Below are positions 42,632 through 53,803 of a stretch of 64,000 bases of DNA, piece by piece. The stretch comes from Streptomyces sp. NBC_00525 (lineage in GTDB: Bacteria > Actinomycetota > Actinomycetes > Streptomycetales > Streptomycetaceae). The stretch is from contig NZ_CP107834.1 in the NCBI RefSeq assembly GCF_036346595.1, positions 930,001-994,000 of the forward strand, in the 5' to 3' direction. How positions within the stretch are numbered: the stretch's first letter is position 1; each line of letters opens with the position of its first letter. The position numbers and the translations under genes are program-made. Below the pieces are notes generated by a model. It worked only from the letters and a program-made list of their open reading frames with translations, made no database searches and was not told the DNA's origin.

Positions 42632-43348
42632 CTATCGGGCGTGTTCCGCGGTCCCTCGGGCGATGAGCTCCCGGAGGAAGGCGAGGTCCACTTCTTCCAG
42701 GGAGCCCACGACGACCCGGCCCTCGGCGGGGGCGATGGGTGCGACGGAGGGCACGGCGACCACCCGGCATCCGGCGGCCTCGGCCGCGGCCACCCCGGTG
42801 GCGGTGTCCTCGATGACGGCGCAGAGCCCGGGTTCGGCGCCGAAGCCGCGGGCGGCGGTGAGGTAGGGCTCGGGGTGCGGCTTGGTGCGGGTGACCTCGT
42901 CGCCGGCGACGGTGAGCGCGAAGTGGTGGCGGCCGACCGAGTCCAGGACCCGGTCGATGATGCGGCGGTGGGAGGCGGAGACGAGGGCGGTGGGGATGTC
43001 GTGGCGGCCCAGTTCGGCCAGCAGGCGGGCGGCGCCCGGCATCAGCGGGACGCCCCGGCCGATGCGCTTCTCGAACCGGTCGTTGAGGAGGACGGTGAGC
43101 TCGTCGAGGGTGACGTCGGCGCCGGTCGCCTCCATGAGATAGCCGGCGCTGCGGGTCATCGGTCCCCCGACGACCACCTCGCGCCATGCCTCGTCCAGCC
43201 GGTGCCCGAGGTCGGCGAAGACCTCCACCTCGACGTCCCACCAGAAGCCCTCGGTGTCGACCAGGGTGCCGTCCATGTCGAGGAGGACGGCCTGGAGGGC
43301 GGCGCCCTGGGCCGTGCGGGTCGGGGACGCGGGAACCGTACTGGTCAT
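42632..43348 (-). CDS. HAD family hydrolase (phosphatase/phosphoglucomutase-like)
   Basis: The 238-residue enzyme has HAD motif [17 protein letters not shown], motif II ALVSASH, motif [14 protein letters not shown] and motif [19 protein letters not shown]. The alpha-helical cap between motifs I and II marks the beta-phosphoglucomutase-like subgroup. It is probably a small-molecule phosphatase; the substrate is unknown. It starts 119 bp after metH, beyond a hairpin, and precedes the orphan binding protein. Confidence 0.93.
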   Translation of the reverse strand: MTSTVPASPTRTAQGAALQAVLLDMDGTLVDTEGFWWDVEVEVFADLGHRLDEAWREVVVGGPMTRSAGYLMEATGADVTLDELTVLLNDRFEKRIGRGVPLMPGAARLLAELGRHDIPTALVSASHRRIIDRVLDSVGRHHFALTVAGDEVTRTKPHPEPYLTAARGFGAEPGLCAVIEDTATGVAAAEAAGCRVVAVPSVAPIAPAEGRVVVGSLEEVDLAFLRELIARGTAEHAR

Positions 43349-43375
43349 CCGGCACACCTTCCATGAGGGACGAGA

Positions 43376-43413
43376 AGGCCGGCCGCCCGTCCCGGAGGAT
43401 GGGCGACCGGCCT
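43376..43413 (-). terminator. Hairpin terminator after metH
   Basis: AGGCCGGCCGCCC (43376-43388) pairs with GGGCGACCGGCCT (43401-43413) with one mismatch and a 12-base loop, 55 bases past the metH stop. Confidence 0.7.
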
Positions 43414-43467
43414 GCGCTGGACCGACCAGTGTACGACGTGATCGGCTACGACGCGTCGAACGGAGTC

Positions 43468-46400
43468 TTACCGCGCGTTGAAATACTTCGCCTCCGGGTG
43501 GTGGATGACGATCGCGTCGGTGGACTGCTCGGGGTGGAGCTGGAACTCCTCGGAGAGGTGGACGCCGATCCGCTCCGGCTGGAGCAGGTCCGCGATCTTG
43601 GCGCGGTCCTCCAGGTCGGGGCAGGCGCCGTAGCCGAGCGAGAAGCGCGCGCCCCGGTACTTCAGCGCGAACATGTCCTCGACCTGGGCCGGGTCCTCCC
43701 CGGCGAAGCCCAGTTCCGAGCGGACGCGGGCGTGCCAGTACTCGGCGAGGGCCTCGGCCAGCTGGACGGAGAGCCCGTGCAGCTCCAGGTAGTCGCGGTA
43801 GGCGTTGGCCTCGAAGAGCTTGGCGGTCTCGGCGCCGATCTTCGAGCCGACGGTGACGACCTGGAGGCCGACGACGTCCGTCTCGCCGGACTCCTCGGGG
43901 CGGAAGAAGTCCGACAGGCACAGGCGGCGGCCGCGGCGCTGGCGCGGGAAGGTGAAGCGGGTGCGCTCCGAGCCGTCCTCGTGCAGCAGGATCAGGTCGT
44001 CGCCCTTGGAGACGCAGGGGTAGTAGCCGTAGACGACGGCCGCCTCCAGGAGGTTGTCCGTCTGGAGCCGGTCGAGCAGGCCGCGCAGGCGCGGGCGCCC
44101 CTCGCTCTCGGCGAGCTGCTCGAAGGTGGGTCCGTCGCCGGCCCTGGACTGCTTGAGGCCCCACTGGCCCTTGAAGAGGGCGCCCTCGTCGAGCCAGGAG
44201 GAGTACTCCTTGAGCGGGATGCCCTTGATGACGCGGCTGCCCCAGAACGGCGGGGTGGGGACCGGGTTGGTGACGGAGACGTCGGAACGGACGCCCTCCT
44301 CCGGCTCCTCGACCTCCAGCACGGCGGTGTCCCGCTTGGGGACGCGGCGCTGCTTGAGCTCGGGCAGAGTCGCGCCGGGGACGCCGCGCTTGACGGCGAT
44401 GAGCGCGTCCATCAGGCGCAGGCCCTCGAAGGCGTCGCGGGCGTAGCGGACCTCGCCCTCGTAGATCTCGTGGAGGTCCTGCTCGACGTAGGCGCGGGTC
44501 AGGGCGGCGCCGCCGAGGATCACCGGGTATTCGGCGGCCAGCTTGCGCTGGTTCAGCTCCTCCAGGTTCTCCTTCATGATCACGGTGGACTTGACGAGGA
44601 GGCCGGACATCCCGATGACGTCCGCCTTGTGCTCGTCGGCGGCCTCCAGGATCGCGGAGACGGGCTGCTTGATGCCGATGTTGACGACGTTGAACCCGTT
44701 GTTGGACAGGATGATGTCGACGAGGTTCTTGCCGATGTCGTGGACGTCGCCCCGGACGGTGGCCAGCACGATGGTGCCCTTGCCCTGCGCGTCCGACTTC
44801 TCCATGTGCGGTTCCAGGTGGGCGACCGCGCTCTTCATGACCTCGGCGGACTGGAGGACGAACGGCAGCTGCATCTGGCCGGAGCCGAAGAGCTCGCCGA
44901 CGACCTTCATGCCGGCCAGGAGCGTGTTGTTGACGATGTCGAGGGCGGGCGTGTCCTTGAGGGCCTCGTCGAGGTCCTCCTCCAGGCCGTTCTTCTCGCC
45001 GTCGATGATGCGGCGCTGGAGGCGCTCGTCCAGCGGGAGGGCCAGGAGTTCCTCGGCCTTGCCCTCCTTGAGGGACTTCATGTTGACGCCCTCGAACAGC
45101 TCCATGAGCCGCTGGAGGGGGTCGTAGCCCTCGGCGCGGCGGTCGTAGACGAGGTCGAGGGCGACCTTTACCTGCTCCTCCTCCAGCCGGGCGATGGGCA
45201 GGATCTTGGAGGCGTGCACGATGGCGGAGTCCAGGCCGGCCTTGACGCACTCGTCCAGGAAGACGGAGTTCAGGACGACGCGGGCGGCCGGGTTGAGGCC
45301 GAAGGAGATGTTGGAGAGGCCGAGCGTGGTCTGCACGGCGGGGTGGCGCTTCTTCAGCTCGCGGATGGCCTCGATGGTGGCCATGCCGTCCTTGCGGGAC
45401 TCCTCCTGGCCGGTGCAGATGGTGAAGGTCAGGGTGTCGATGAGGATGTCCGACTCCTGGATGCCCCAGTTGCCGGTGAGGTCGGCGATGAGCCGTTCGG
45501 CGATGGCGACCTTGTGCTCGGCGGTGCGGGCCTGGCCCTCCTCGTCGATGGTCAGCGCGATCAGGGCGGCGCCGTGCTCGGCGGCCAGCCGGGTGACCTT
45601 GACGAAGCGGGAGTCCGGGCCGTCGCCGTCCTCGTAGTTGACGGAGTTGAGGACCGCGCGGCCGCCCAGCTTCTCCAGGCCGGCCCGCAGCACGGGCAGT
45701 TCCGTGGAGTCCAGGACGATCGGCAGCGTGGAGGCGGTGGCGAACCGGCCGGCCAGCTCCTCCATGTCGGCGACGCCGTCGCGGCCCACGTAGTCGACGC
45801 ACAGGTCGAGCATGTGCGCGCCCTCGCGGATCTGGTCGCGGGCCATCTCCACGCAGTCGTCCCAGCGGCCCTCCAGCATGGCCTCGCGGAACTTGCGCGA
45901 TCCGTTGGCGTTCGTGCGCTCGCCGATCGCCAGGTACGAGGTGTCCTGGCGGAAGGGGACGGTCTGGTAGAGCGAGGCGGCGCCGGGCTCGGGGCGCGGC
46001 TCGCGGGCGGCCGGGACGGTGCCGCGTACGCGCTCGACCACCTGGCGCATGTGCTCCGGGGTCGTGCCGCAGCAGCCGCCGACCAGGGAGAGGCCGTACT
46101 CGCGGACGAAGGTCTCCTGGGCGTCGGCCAGCCCCTCCGCGTCGAGCGGGAAGTGCGCGCCGTCCTTGGTCAGGACGGGCAGGCCGGCGTTGGGCATGCA
46201 GAGCAGCGGGATGCGGGAGTGCCGGGTGAGGTAGCGCAGGTGCTCGCTCATCTCGGCGGGGCCGGTCGAGCAGTTCAGCCCGATCATGTCGATGCCGAGG
46301 GGCTCCAGGGCGGTCAGGGCCGCGCCGATCTCGGAGCCGAGGAGCATGGTGCCGGTCGTCTCGAAGGCCAGCGAGCACAGCACCGGCAGGTCGCTGCCCA

Positions 46401-46980
46401 GGGCCTCCAGGGCGCGGCGGGCGCCGAGGACGGCGGCCTTGGTCTGCAGGAGGTCCTGGGTGGTCTCGATGATCAGCGCGTCGGCGCCGCCGGCGATCAG
46501 GCCCTCGGCGTTGGCCTGGAAGCCGTCGCGGACGGTGGCGTAGGGGATGTGGCCGAGGGTGGGCAGCTTGGTGCCGGGGCCCATGGAGCCGAGGACCCAG
46601 CGCTGCTCGCCGGTGGAGGCGGTGTACGCGTCGGCGACCTCGCGGGCGATGCGCGCTCCGGCCTCGGAGAGTTCGTGGACGCGGTCGGCGATGTCGTACT
46701 CGCCGAGGGCGGCGGTGTTGGCGCCGAAGGTGTTCGTCTCGACGCAGTCGACGCCGACGGCGAAGTACGCCTCGTGCACGGAGCGCACGATGTCCGGCCG
46801 GGTGAGGTTGAGGATCTCGTTGCAGCCTTCGAGGTTCTCGAAGTCCGCGAGCGTGGGGTCCTGCGCCTGGAGCATGGTGCCCATGGCACCGTCGGCCACC
46901 ACCACTCGGGCGGTGAGCGCCTCACGAAGGGCGGCGGAACGGGTCCGGCTGTCGGCGGAAGGGGTTGGCGACGAGGCCAT
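43468..46980 (-). CDS. metH: Cobalamin-dependent methionine synthase MetH
   Basis: The 1170-residue enzyme transfers a methyl group from methyltetrahydrofolate to homocysteine through cobalamin. Domains run in order. The homocysteine/zinc barrel (about 1-330) includes GLNCSTGP and [11 protein letters not shown] with zinc cysteines. The pterin-binding barrel (345-610) includes [17 protein letters not shown]. The B12 domain (640-890) carries [10 protein letters not shown] with the lower-ligand His near 746. The AdoMet activation domain (910-1170) includes [12 protein letters not shown] and ends [20 protein letters not shown]. It is slightly shorter than the E. coli enzyme. I saw no B12 or SAM riboswitch in the 238-bp leader. 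Confidence 0.98.
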   Translation of the reverse strand: MASSPTPSADSRTRSAALREALTARVVVADGAMGTMLQAQDPTLADFENLEGCNEILNLTRPDIVRSVHEAYFAVGVDCVETNTFGANTAALGEYDIADRVHELSEAGARIAREVADAYTASTGEQRWVLGSMGPGTKLPTLGHIPYATVRDGFQANAEGLIAGGADALIIETTQDLLQTKAAVLGARRALEALGSDLPVLCSLAFETTGTMLLGSEIGAALTALEPLGIDMIGLNCSTGPAEMSEHLRYLTRHSRIPLLCMPNAGLPVLTKDGAHFPLDAEGLADAQETFVREYGLSLVGGCCGTTPEHMRQVVERVRGTVPAAREPRPEPGAASLYQTVPFRQDTSYLAIGERTNANGSRKFREAMLEGRWDDCVEMARDQIREGAHMLDLCVDYVGRDGVADMEELAGRFATASTLPIVLDSTELPVLRAGLEKLGGRAVLNSVNYEDGDGPDSRFVKVTRLAAEHGAALIALTIDEEGQARTAEHKVAIAERLIADLTGNWGIQESDILIDTLTFTICTGQEESRKDGMATIEAIRELKKRHPAVQTTLGLSNISFGLNPAARVVLNSVFLDECVKAGLDSAIVHASKILPIARLEEEQVKVALDLVYDRRAEGYDPLQRLMELFEGVNMKSLKEGKAEELLALPLDERLQRRIIDGEKNGLEEDLDEALKDTPALDIVNNTLLAGMKVVGELFGSGQMQLPFVLQSAEVMKSAVAHLEPHMEKSDAQGKGTIVLATVRGDVHDIGKNLVDIILSNNGFNVVNIGIKQPVSAILEAADEHKADVIGMSGLLVKSTVIMKENLEELNQRKLAAEYPVILGGAALTRAYVEQDLHEIYEGEVRYARDAFEGLRLMDALIAVKRGVPGATLPELKQRRVPKRDTAVLEVEEPEEGVRSDVSVTNPVPTPPFWGSRVIKGIPLKEYSSWLDEGALFKGQWGLKQSRAGDGPTFEQLAESEGRPRLRGLLDRLQTDNLLEAAVVYGYYPCVSKGDDLILLHEDGSERTRFTFPRQRRGRRLCLSDFFRPEESGETDVVGLQVVTVGSKIGAETAKLFEANAYRDYLELHGLSVQLAEALAEYWHARVRSELGFAGEDPAQVEDMFALKYRGARFSLGYGACPDLEDRAKIADLLQPERIGVHLSEEFQLHPEQSTDAIVIHHPEAKYFNAR

Positions 46981-47179
46981 GGATGTACTCCCTGGGATGC
47001 GACGGCTGTCGGCTTTGCGTCTTCGGCGGAAGGCGCACCCGGCCAGGGTAGCCGGGTCGCGGCCCGGCCCGTCACTCTGTCCCACGAGCCGGACTGCATG
47101 CTGGTCACGGGGGTGTCCGGGGTCGCCGGGTGTCGCGGACTTCCGTTGCGGTCGAGCGCGGGTCGGCATCGGCCGATAG

Positions 47180-47198
47180 TGTTCAGCATTGTCGAACA
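47180..47198. promoter_or_regulatory. Candidate GylR operator upstream of gylR
   Basis: TGTTCAGCATTGTCGAACA contains the inverted arms TGTTC and GAACA. Its 13-base core GCATTGTCGAACA recurs at 48134-48146 ahead of glpF. It lies 20 bases before the gylR start, consistent with autoregulation. Confidence 0.65.
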
Positions 47199-47218
47199 AG
47201 GTGGAGGAGTACGGCGCC

Positions 47219-47983
47219 ATGGCCAAGAACATCCAGTCGCTGGAGCGGGCCGCGGCGATGCTGCGCCTGCTGGCGGGCGGCGAGCGGCGGCTGGGTCTCT
47301 CCGAGATCGCCTCCTCACTGGGCCTGGCCAAGGGCACCGCACACGGCATCCTGCGCACGCTCCAGCACGAGGGCTTCGTCGAGCAGGACAGCGCCTCCGG
47401 CCGCTATCAGCTGGGCGCGGAGCTGCTGCGTCTGGGCAACAGCTATCTCGACGTCCACGAGCTGCGGGCCCGCGCCCTGGTCTGGACGGACGACCTGGCC
47501 CGGTCCAGCGGCGAGAGCGTCCACCTGGGCGTGCTGCACCAGCAGGGCGTCCTGATCGTCCACCACGTCTTCCGGCCCGACGACAGCCGCCAGGTCCTGG
47601 AGGTGGGGGCCATGCAGCCGCTGCACTCCACGGCCCTGGGCAAGGTGCTGGCCGCCTACGACCCGGTGGCGCACACCGAGGCCATGGAGGTCGAGCGGCG
47701 CCCGTTCACGCCCCGGACGGTGACCGGCGCGGAGGAGTTCGAGGCGGTCCTGGACGGGGTGCGGGCGCGGGGCTGGGGGTCCGACGTGGAGGAGACCTGG
47801 GAGGGGGTGGCCGCGGTGGCCGCCCCGATCCACGACCGGCGCCGGATGCCGGTGGGGGCCATAGCCGTGACCGGTGCGGTGGAGCGGGTCTGCAAGGAGG
47901 GCGAGCTGCGCCCCGAGCTGGTCGCGGCGGTGCGCGACTGCGCCCGCGCCGTCTCGCGGGACCTGGGCGCCCGCCGCTTCTGA
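47219..47983 (+). CDS. gylR: IclR family glycerol operon regulator GylR
   Basis: The 254-residue protein has an IclR winged helix ([20 protein letters not shown], then [20 protein letters not shown]). An effector-binding GAF-like domain follows ([38 protein letters not shown]). Length and position directly before glpF-glpK-glpD match the GylR repressor of the Streptomyces gylCAB operon, which responds to glycerol or glycerol-3-phosphate. GGTGGAGGAG precedes the ATG at 47219. The repeated 13-base motif around its own start and before glpF supports control of both units. Confidence 0.95.
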   Translation: MAKNIQSLERAAAMLRLLAGGERRLGLSEIASSLGLAKGTAHGILRTLQHEGFVEQDSASGRYQLGAELLRLGNSYLDVHELRARALVWTDDLARSSGESVHLGVLHQQGVLIVHHVFRPDDSRQVLEVGAMQPLHSTALGKVLAAYDPVAHTEAMEVERRPFTPRTVTGAEEFEAVLDGVRARGWGSDVEETWEGVAAVAAPIHDRRRMPVGAIAVTGAVERVCKEGELRPELVAAVRDCARAVSRDLGARRF

Positions 47984-48088
47984 GCCGCCCGCCCCGCCGT
48001 TTCCCAGCCCCCCGCCCCACCGGCCGGGGGCCGCCCGCGTACCCGGCCGGCCGGCTCCGTAACGATCGATTCGTACGTCACACCCCTC

Positions 48089-48118
48089 TTGACGCTGCCT
48101 TCACCTGGACGAAACACT
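48089..48118 (+). promoter_or_regulatory. Candidate promoter of glycerol operon
   Basis: TTGACG (48089-48094) and AACACT (48113-48118) are separated by 18 bases, resembling a vegetative promoter with a weak -10. The putative GylR site lies just downstream at 48134. Confidence 0.4.
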
Positions 48119-48133
48119 GCCGTTCACCGGTCG

Positions 48134-48166
48134 GCATTGTCGAACACTTAACGGAAATTCGCGTTA
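48134..48166. promoter_or_regulatory. Candidate GylR operator region upstream of glpF
   Basis: GCATTGTCGAACA (48134-48146) duplicates the core of the site before gylR. It is followed by an inverted repeat TAACG-N8-CGTTA (48149-48166). Both lie between the presumed promoter and glpF. Confidence 0.6.
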
Positions 48167-48270
48167 GGGTGTGGCCGTGCCAAGGGCCGGCCAAGCCCTC
48201 CCACGAGGGCGCGGACCACCGGAGGGATTCGGGGTTCGGCTTCCCTGGACGAAGGACAAAGGAGTCGCGG

Positions 48271-49062
48271 GTGTCCAGCTCCGACATCTTCATCGGCGAG
48301 ACCATCGGTACCGCCGTACTCATCCTGCTCGGCGGCGGTGTCTGTGCCGCCGTCACGCTCAAGCACTCCAAGGCGCGGAACGCCGGCTGGCTCGCCATCA
48401 CCTTCGGGTGGGGCTTCGCGGTGCTCACCGGCGCCTATCTGGCCGGCGGCGTGTCGGGGGCGCATCTCAACCCGGCCGTCACCATCGGCCTGGCCATCGA
48501 GGGCGGCACCGAGTGGAGCGACGTACCGCTCTACCTCGGCTCGGAGCTGCTCGGCGCGATGATCGGCGCGGTGCTGGTCTGGCTGACGTACTACGGGCAG
48601 TTCCGGGCCCATCTCACCGATCCGGAGGTCCTGCGGACCCATTCGGGTGAGGAGGGCATGGTCGACCAGTCCGCGGCGCCCGCGGCCGGACCGGTGCTCG
48701 GTGTCTTCTCGACGGGCCCCGAGATCCGCAACGCCGCGCAGAACGTCCTCACCGAGGTCATCGCCACCGTCGTGCTGGTGCTCGCCATCCTCACCCAGGG
48801 CCTCAACGCCGACGGCGACGGGCTCGGCACGCTGGGCGCGCTGATCACCTCCCTGGTCGTCGTCGGCATCGGCCTGTCGCTCGGCGGCCCGACCGGGTAC
48901 GCGATCAACCCGGTCCGCGACCTCGGTCCGCGTATCGTGCACGCGCTGCTGCCGCTGCCGAACAAGGGCGGCTCCGACTGGGGCTACGCCTGGGTCCCGG
49001 TCGTCGGCCCGCTGATCGGCGGCGCGCTCGCGGGCGGCCTCTACAACCTCGCCTTCGCCTAG
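48271..49062 (+). CDS. glpF: Glycerol uptake facilitator GlpF (aquaglyceroporin)
   Basis: The 263-residue MIP-family channel has six membrane spans and two half-helices. The first pore motif is HLNPAVT. The second reads NPVRDLGPR, with Val replacing the usual Ala, but keeps the Arg and Asp typical of glycerol facilitators. GTG follows AAAGGAGTCGCGG. It is first in the glpF-glpK-glpD operon (gylC in the Streptomyces literature). A loop of about 35 residues between spans three and four is longer than usual. Confidence 0.96.
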   Translation: MSSSDIFIGETIGTAVLILLGGGVCAAVTLKHSKARNAGWLAITFGWGFAVLTGAYLAGGVSGAHLNPAVTIGLAIEGGTEWSDVPLYLGSELLGAMIGAVLVWLTYYGQFRAHLTDPEVLRTHSGEEGMVDQSAAPAAGPVLGVFSTGPEIRNAAQNVLTEVIATVVLVLAILTQGLNADGDGLGTLGALITSLVVVGIGLSLGGPTGYAINPVRDLGPRIVHALLPLPNKGGSDWGYAWVPVVGPLIGGALAGGLYNLAFA

Positions 49063-49104
49063 CCCGTACCCACACCACTCCACACAGACCTCCGGGAGCA
49101 CACC

Positions 49105-50646
49105 GTGACCGACGCACACACCACCGGCAGCCACGGCACCGGCCCGTTCATCGCGGCCATCGACCAGGGCACGACCTCCAGCCGCTGCATCGTCTTCGAC
49201 AAGGACGGGCGGATCGTCTCCGTCGACCAGAAGGAGCACGAGCAGATCTTCCCCAAGCCGGGCTGGGTCGAACACGACGCGGCCGAAATCTGGGAGAACG
49301 TCCAGGAAGTCGTCGCCGGAGCGATCGTGAAGGCCGGCATCACCGCCGCCGACGTCCAGGCGATCGGCATCACCAACCAGCGCGAGACCACCCTGCTGTG
49401 GGACCGCCACACCGGTGAACCCGTCCACAACGCCCTCGTCTGGCAGGACACCCGTACCGACGCGCTCTGCAAGGAACTCGGCCGCAACGTCGGCCAGGAC
49501 CGCTTCCGCCGCGAGACCGGGCTGCCGCTCGCCTCGTACTTCGCCGGGCCCAAGGTGCGCTGGCTGCTCGACAACGTCGAGGGGCTGCGCGAGCGGGCCG
49601 AACGCGGCGACATCCTCTTCGGCACCATGGACTCCTGGGTCATCTGGAACCTCACCGGCGGCACCGAGGGCGGCGTCCACGTCACCGACGTCACCAACGC
49701 CTCGCGCACCCTTCTGATGAACCTGCACACCATGCAGTGGGACGAGCGCATCTGCTCCTCCATCGGGGTGCCCACGGCCGTGCTGCCCGAGATCCGCTCC
49801 TCCGCCGAGGTCTACGGGACCGCCAGGGGCGGCGTGCTCGACGGGGTGCCGGTGGCCTCCGCGCTGGGCGACCAGCAGGCCGCGCTGTTCGGCCAGACGT
49901 GCTTCGCCGAGGGCGAGGCCAAGTCCACGTACGGCACCGGCACCTTCATGCTGATGAACACCGGCGAGACGCCCGTCAACTCCTACAACGGACTGCTGAC
50001 GACGGTCGGCTACCGGATCGGCGACCAGAAGGCGGTGTACGCCCTGGAGGGGTCGATCGCCGTCACCGGCTCGCTGGTGCAGTGGATGCGCGACCAGATG
50101 GGGCTGATCCAGTCCGCGGCCGAGATCGAGACCCTGGCGTCCTCGGTGGAGGACAACGGCGGCGCCTACTTCGTGCCCGCCTTCTCCGGCCTGTTCGCCC
50201 CGTACTGGCGCCCGGACGCCCGCGGTGTCATCGCCGGCCTCACCCGGTACGTCACCAAGGCGCACATCGCCCGCGCCGTCCTTGAGGCCACCGCCTGGCA
50301 GACACGCGAGATCAGCGACGCCATGACCAAGGACTCCGGCGTCGAGCTGACCGCCCTCAAGGTGGACGGCGGCATGACCTCCAACAACCTACTGATGCAG
50401 ACGCTCGCCGACTTCCTGGACGCGCCCGTGGTGCGGCCGATGGTCGCCGAGACCACCTGCCTCGGCGCCGCCTACGCCGCCGGCCTGGCCGTCGGCTTCT
50501 GGCCGGACACCGACGCGCTGCGCGCCAACTGGCGCCGCGCCGCCGAGTGGACCCCCCGCATGGACGCGGACACCCGCGCCCGCGAGTACAAGAGCTGGCT
50601 CAAGGCCGTGGAACGCACCATGGGCTGGCTGGACGACGAGGAGTAG
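49105..50646 (+). CDS. glpK: Glycerol kinase GlpK
   Basis: The 513-residue FGGY kinase converts glycerol to glycerol-3-phosphate. It shows [20 protein letters not shown] at the ATP-binding N-terminus, [10 protein letters not shown], the [15 protein letters not shown] signature and [11 protein letters not shown]. The C-terminal [20 protein letters not shown] and [15 protein letters not shown] complete the fold. The GTG start follows CCTCCGGGAGC. It lies between glpF and glpD (gylA in the Streptomyces literature), five bases before glpD. Confidence 0.98.
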   Translation: MTDAHTTGSHGTGPFIAAIDQGTTSSRCIVFDKDGRIVSVDQKEHEQIFPKPGWVEHDAAEIWENVQEVVAGAIVKAGITAADVQAIGITNQRETTLLWDRHTGEPVHNALVWQDTRTDALCKELGRNVGQDRFRRETGLPLASYFAGPKVRWLLDNVEGLRERAERGDILFGTMDSWVIWNLTGGTEGGVHVTDVTNASRTLLMNLHTMQWDERICSSIGVPTAVLPEIRSSAEVYGTARGGVLDGVPVASALGDQQAALFGQTCFAEGEAKSTYGTGTFMLMNTGETPVNSYNGLLTTVGYRIGDQKAVYALEGSIAVTGSLVQWMRDQMGLIQSAAEIETLASSVEDNGGAYFVPAFSGLFAPYWRPDARGVIAGLTRYVTKAHIARAVLEATAWQTREISDAMTKDSGVELTALKVDGGMTSNNLLMQTLADFLDAPVVRPMVAETTCLGAAYAAGLAVGFWPDTDALRANWRRAAEWTPRMDADTRAREYKSWLKAVERTMGWLDDEE

Positions 50647-50651
50647 ACACC

Positions 50652-52265
50652 ATGACCACCCCGCAGAGCGTCCCCACCCTCGGGACGCACCCGGCATCCG
50701 GCTCCCTGCCGAGCCGCGCCGAGACACGGGAGCAGCTGTCCGGAGCGACGTACGACCTCCTGGTGATCGGCGGCGGCATCCTGGGCATCTCCACCGCCTG
50801 GCACGCCGCGCAGTCCGGGCTGCGGGTGGCCCTGGTGGACGCCGGCGACTTCGCCGGCGCCACCTCCTCCGCCTCCTCCAAGCTGCTCCACGGCGGGCTG
50901 CGCTATCTGCAGACCGGCGCGGTGAAGCTGGTGGCGGAGAACCACTTCGAGCGCCGTGCGGTCTCCCGCCAGGTCGCCCCGCACCTGGCCAACCCGCTCA
51001 CCTTCTATCTGCCGGTGTACAAGGGAGGGCCGCACGGCGCGGCGAAGCTCGGCGCGGGCGTCTTCGCGTACTCGGCGCTGTCCGCCTTCGGGGACGGCGT
51101 CGGCCATGTGATCAGCCCGGCGAAGGCGGCGCGCGACGTGCCGGAGCTGCGTACGGAGAACCTGCGCGCGGTCGCGGTGTACGGCGACGACCAGATGAAC
51201 GACGCCCGGATGGCGCTGATGACGGTCCGCGCGGCGGTCGACGCGGGCGCGGTGGTGCTCAACCACGCGGCGGTGACCGGGCTGCGGTTCACCCGTGGCC
51301 GGGTGACGGGCGCCGAGTTGCGGGACGCCCTGGACGGGACCGAGTTCGGGGTGAGCGCACGGCTCGTGCTGAACGCGACCGGGCCGTGGGTGGACCACCT
51401 GCGCAGGATGGAGGACCCGAACGCGGCGCCCTCCATACGCCTGTCCAAGGGCGCCCATCTGGTGCTGAGGCGGACCCGGCCCTGGAAGGCCGCGCTGGCG
51501 ACCCCGATCGACAAGTACCGCATCACGTTCGCCCTGCCCTGGGAGGACATGCTGCTCCTGGGCACGACCGACGAGGAGTACGAGGGCGACCCGGCGGAGG
51601 TCGCGGTGACCGAGAAGGACACCGCGCAGATCCTGGACGAGGCGGCGTTCTCGGTACGGGACCAGCAGCTGTCGCGGGACCTGATCACGTACGCGTTCGC
51701 CGGGCTGCGGGTGCTGCCGGGCGGGCCGGGCGACACCTCGAAGGCCAAGCGCGAGACCGTCGTGACGGAGGGCCGGGGCGGGATGCTCTCGGTGGCCGGC
51801 GGCAAGTGGACGACGTTCCGGCACATCGGGCGCACGGTGATGAACAAGCTGGCCGCGCTCCCCGGCCGGCCGCTCGCCGAGGACATGGAACCGATGGCCC
51901 GGCTGCCCAGGAAGCTGCCGCTGCCCGGTATCGCCAACCCGAACGCGGTGGCGCACCGGCTGCTCGTGGACGGCGGGACGCCCGGCCCCCGGATGGCCGC
52001 CGACACCGCCCGCCATCTGGCCACGCACTACGGCTCGCTGTCCTTCGACATCGCCCGGCTGGCCAACGAGGACCCGGCGCTGGCCGAGCGCGTCCACCCG
52101 AACGCCCCGGAGATCTGGGCGCAGGTCGTCTACGCGCGGGACCACGAGTGGGCCGAGTCGGTGGACGACGTGCTGCGCCGGCGGACGACGCTGACCATCC
52201 GGGGGCTGGCGACGGACGAGGTCCGGGACCGGGTGGCGAAGGTGCTGGGCGAGCGGCGCGGCTGA
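50652..52265 (+). CDS. glpD: Glycerol-3-phosphate dehydrogenase GlpD (FAD-dependent)
   Basis: The 537-residue membrane-associated flavoenzyme oxidises glycerol-3-phosphate to dihydroxyacetone phosphate. The dinucleotide fold LLVIGGGILGISTAWHAAQS, the ATSSASSKLLHGGLRYLQTG segment and a C-terminal domain rich in helices are visible. The start is ATG, five bases after the glpK stop, so the two are coupled. It is the last gene of the operon (gylB in the Streptomyces literature). Confidence 0.97.
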   Translation: MTTPQSVPTLGTHPASGSLPSRAETREQLSGATYDLLVIGGGILGISTAWHAAQSGLRVALVDAGDFAGATSSASSKLLHGGLRYLQTGAVKLVAENHFERRAVSRQVAPHLANPLTFYLPVYKGGPHGAAKLGAGVFAYSALSAFGDGVGHVISPAKAARDVPELRTENLRAVAVYGDDQMNDARMALMTVRAAVDAGAVVLNHAAVTGLRFTRGRVTGAELRDALDGTEFGVSARLVLNATGPWVDHLRRMEDPNAAPSIRLSKGAHLVLRRTRPWKAALATPIDKYRITFALPWEDMLLLGTTDEEYEGDPAEVAVTEKDTAQILDEAAFSVRDQQLSRDLITYAFAGLRVLPGGPGDTSKAKRETVVTEGRGGMLSVAGGKWTTFRHIGRTVMNKLAALPGRPLAEDMEPMARLPRKLPLPGIANPNAVAHRLLVDGGTPGPRMAADTARHLATHYGSLSFDIARLANEDPALAERVHPNAPEIWAQVVYARDHEWAESVDDVLRRRTTLTIRGLATDEVRDRVAKVLGERRG

Positions 52266-52317
52266 GCCGGTCCGGCGGTCGGAGGGGGCCTCGTCGGGAC
52301 GCATAATGGGGCGATAG

Positions 52318-52326
52318 ATCGGATGT
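52318..52326. promoter_or_regulatory. Candidate operator element upstream of FadR-type regulator
   Basis: ATCGGATGT lies 14 bases before the regulator gene. The octamer TCGGATGT or its variant TCCGATGT recurs three times in the divergent region ahead of the fuconate dehydratase (55147-55241), suggesting a shared binding site. Confidence 0.5.
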
Positions 52327-52339
52327 CTGGAGGTCGCCC

Positions 52340-53011
52340 ATGGCTGTCACCGACGAGGCCATCGAGAAGATCAAGGAAATGATCGTCTCGGGTGCGCTGA
52401 GGCCCGGCGATCGTCTGCCCAAGGAGAGCGAGCTCGCCGCGGAGCTGGGGCTTTCCCGCAACTCGCTGCGGGAGGCGGTGCGCGCGCTGTCGCTGATCCG
52501 GATTCTCGACGTCCGCCAGGGCGACGGCACGTATGTGACGAGCCTGGACCCGCAGTTGCTGCTGGAGGCGCTGAGTTTCGTCGTGGACTTCCACCGGGAC
52601 GACACGGTGCTGGAGTTCCTGGCGGTGCGCCGGATTCTGGAGCCGGCCGCGACGGCGATGGCGGCGTCCCGGATCGGCGAGGAGCAATTGGACCTGCTGA
52701 GCGCGCAGTTGGACGCGCTGGGCGAGCGGCCCTCGGTGGAGGAGCTGGTCGCCTGCGATCTGGAGTTCCACCGGGGCATCGTCCAGGCGTCCGGGAACTC
52801 GGTGCTGTGCTCGCTGCTCGACGGGCTGTCGGGGCCGACGACCCGTGCGCGGGTGTGGCGCGGGCTGACGCAGGAGGACGCGGTGAGCCGGACGCTGCAC
52901 GAGCACCGGGCGATCCTCTCCGCGCTGCGGGCCCGCGACGCGGAGGCGGCGCGGGCCTGGGCGACGGTGCACGTGGCGAGCGTGGAGCAGTGGCTGCGCT
53001 CGACGCTGTAG
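52340..53011 (+). CDS. GntR/FadR family transcriptional regulator
   Basis: The 223-residue protein has a GntR winged helix (IVSGALRPGDRLPKESELAA, LGLSRNSLREAVRALSLIRI). An all-helical FCD effector domain at about 75-220 includes LEFHRGIVQASGNSVLCSLL and HRAILSALRARDAEAARAWA with metal/ligand histidines. FCD regulators commonly sense sugar acids. It converges on the SDR-dehydratase operon by 12 bases and probably controls it. GTCTGGAGGTCGCCC precedes the ATG. Confidence 0.92.
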   Translation: MAVTDEAIEKIKEMIVSGALRPGDRLPKESELAAELGLSRNSLREAVRALSLIRILDVRQGDGTYVTSLDPQLLLEALSFVVDFHRDDTVLEFLAVRRILEPAATAMAASRIGEEQLDLLSAQLDALGERPSVEELVACDLEFHRGIVQASGNSVLCSLLDGLSGPTTRARVWRGLTQEDAVSRTLHEHRAILSALRARDAEAARAWATVHVASVEQWLRSTL

Positions 53012-53023
53012 CGGGGGCCCGTC

Positions 53024-53803
53024 TCAGGTGGCGGCGGGGCGCGGGCGCAGCCCCTGCATCCCGCCGTCCACGGCCAGGGCGGTGCCGGTGACGGACGCCG
53101 CGGCGGGGCCGGCGAGGTAGCAGACCGCGGCGGCCACCTCGTCGGCGGAGACCAGCCGGCCCAGGGGCTGCCGGGCTTCGAGGGCGGCGCGTTCGGCCAC
53201 CGGGTCGTCCGCCCGGTCGAGCAGCCGCCCGATCCACGGGGTGTCGGCGGTGCCGGGGTTGACGCAGTTGACGCGGATGCCTTCGCGGACGTGGTCGGCG
53301 GCCATGGCGAGGGTGAGCGCGAGGACCGCGCCCTTGCTCGCGCTGTACAGGGCGCGCCGGGGCAGTCCGGCGGTGGCGGCGATCGAGCAGGTGTGGGTGA
53401 CCGATACGGCGCCGGGGCGCTCGGTGGCGGCCCGGCGCAGATGCGGCAGGGCGTGTCGGGCGACGCGGACCATGCCGAGCACGTTGACGTCGAGGACCCG
53501 CGCCCACTCGGCGTCGTCGTTGTCCTCGACGGTGCCGATCGCGCCGATGCCCGCGTTGGAGACCAGGGTGTGCAGGGGGCCGAGGGCGGCGGCGGCCCGG
53601 TCGACCCCGGCGCGCACGGCGGCGTCGTCGGTGACGTCGGCCGGGACGGCGAGGGCGCCGGGGGGTGTGCCGGTGGTGTCGCGGTCGAGGACGGCGACGC
53701 GTGCGCCGCGCGCCAGGAGCAGGGTGGTGACGGCGGCCCCGATGCCGGAGGCGCCTCCGGTCACCAGGGCGTTCATCCCCTCGAAGTCGTGTGGGCCGGT
53801 CAT
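53024..53803 (-). CDS. SDR family oxidoreductase (probable 2-keto-3-deoxy-sugar-acid dehydrogenase)
   Basis: The 259-residue short-chain dehydrogenase has cofactor motif TGGASGIG, the NAG motif ([11 protein letters not shown]) and active-site YSASK. Its start overlaps the fuconate dehydratase stop by four bases (ATGA), so the two enzymes are coupled. The likely step is NAD-dependent oxidation of 2-keto-3-deoxy-L-fuconate in a non-phosphorylative route. This is inferred from context. Confidence 0.88.
   Translation of the reverse strand: MTGPHDFEGMNALVTGGASGIGAAVTTLLLARGARVAVLDRDTTGTPPGALAVPADVTDDAAVRAGVDRAAAALGPLHTLVSNAGIGAIGTVEDNDDAEWARVLDVNVLGMVRVARHALPHLRRAATERPGAVSVTHTCSIAATAGLPRRALYSASKGAVLALTLAMAADHVREGIRVNCVNPGTADTPWIGRLLDRADDPVAERAALEARQPLGRLVSADEVAAAVCYLAGPAAASVTGTALAVDGGMQGLRPRPAAT

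Noticed and set aside
46981..47218. Possible B12 or SAM riboswitch before metH
   Set aside because: I could not find the B12-box core or SAM-riboswitch conserved helices in the 238-bp leader on either strand.
43186..49062. A 1958-codon plus-strand open frame
   Set aside because: It lies opposite metH and continues in frame into glpF. Its composition is the antisense of metH codons, with no recognisable domain before glpF. High GC leaves antisense frames open.
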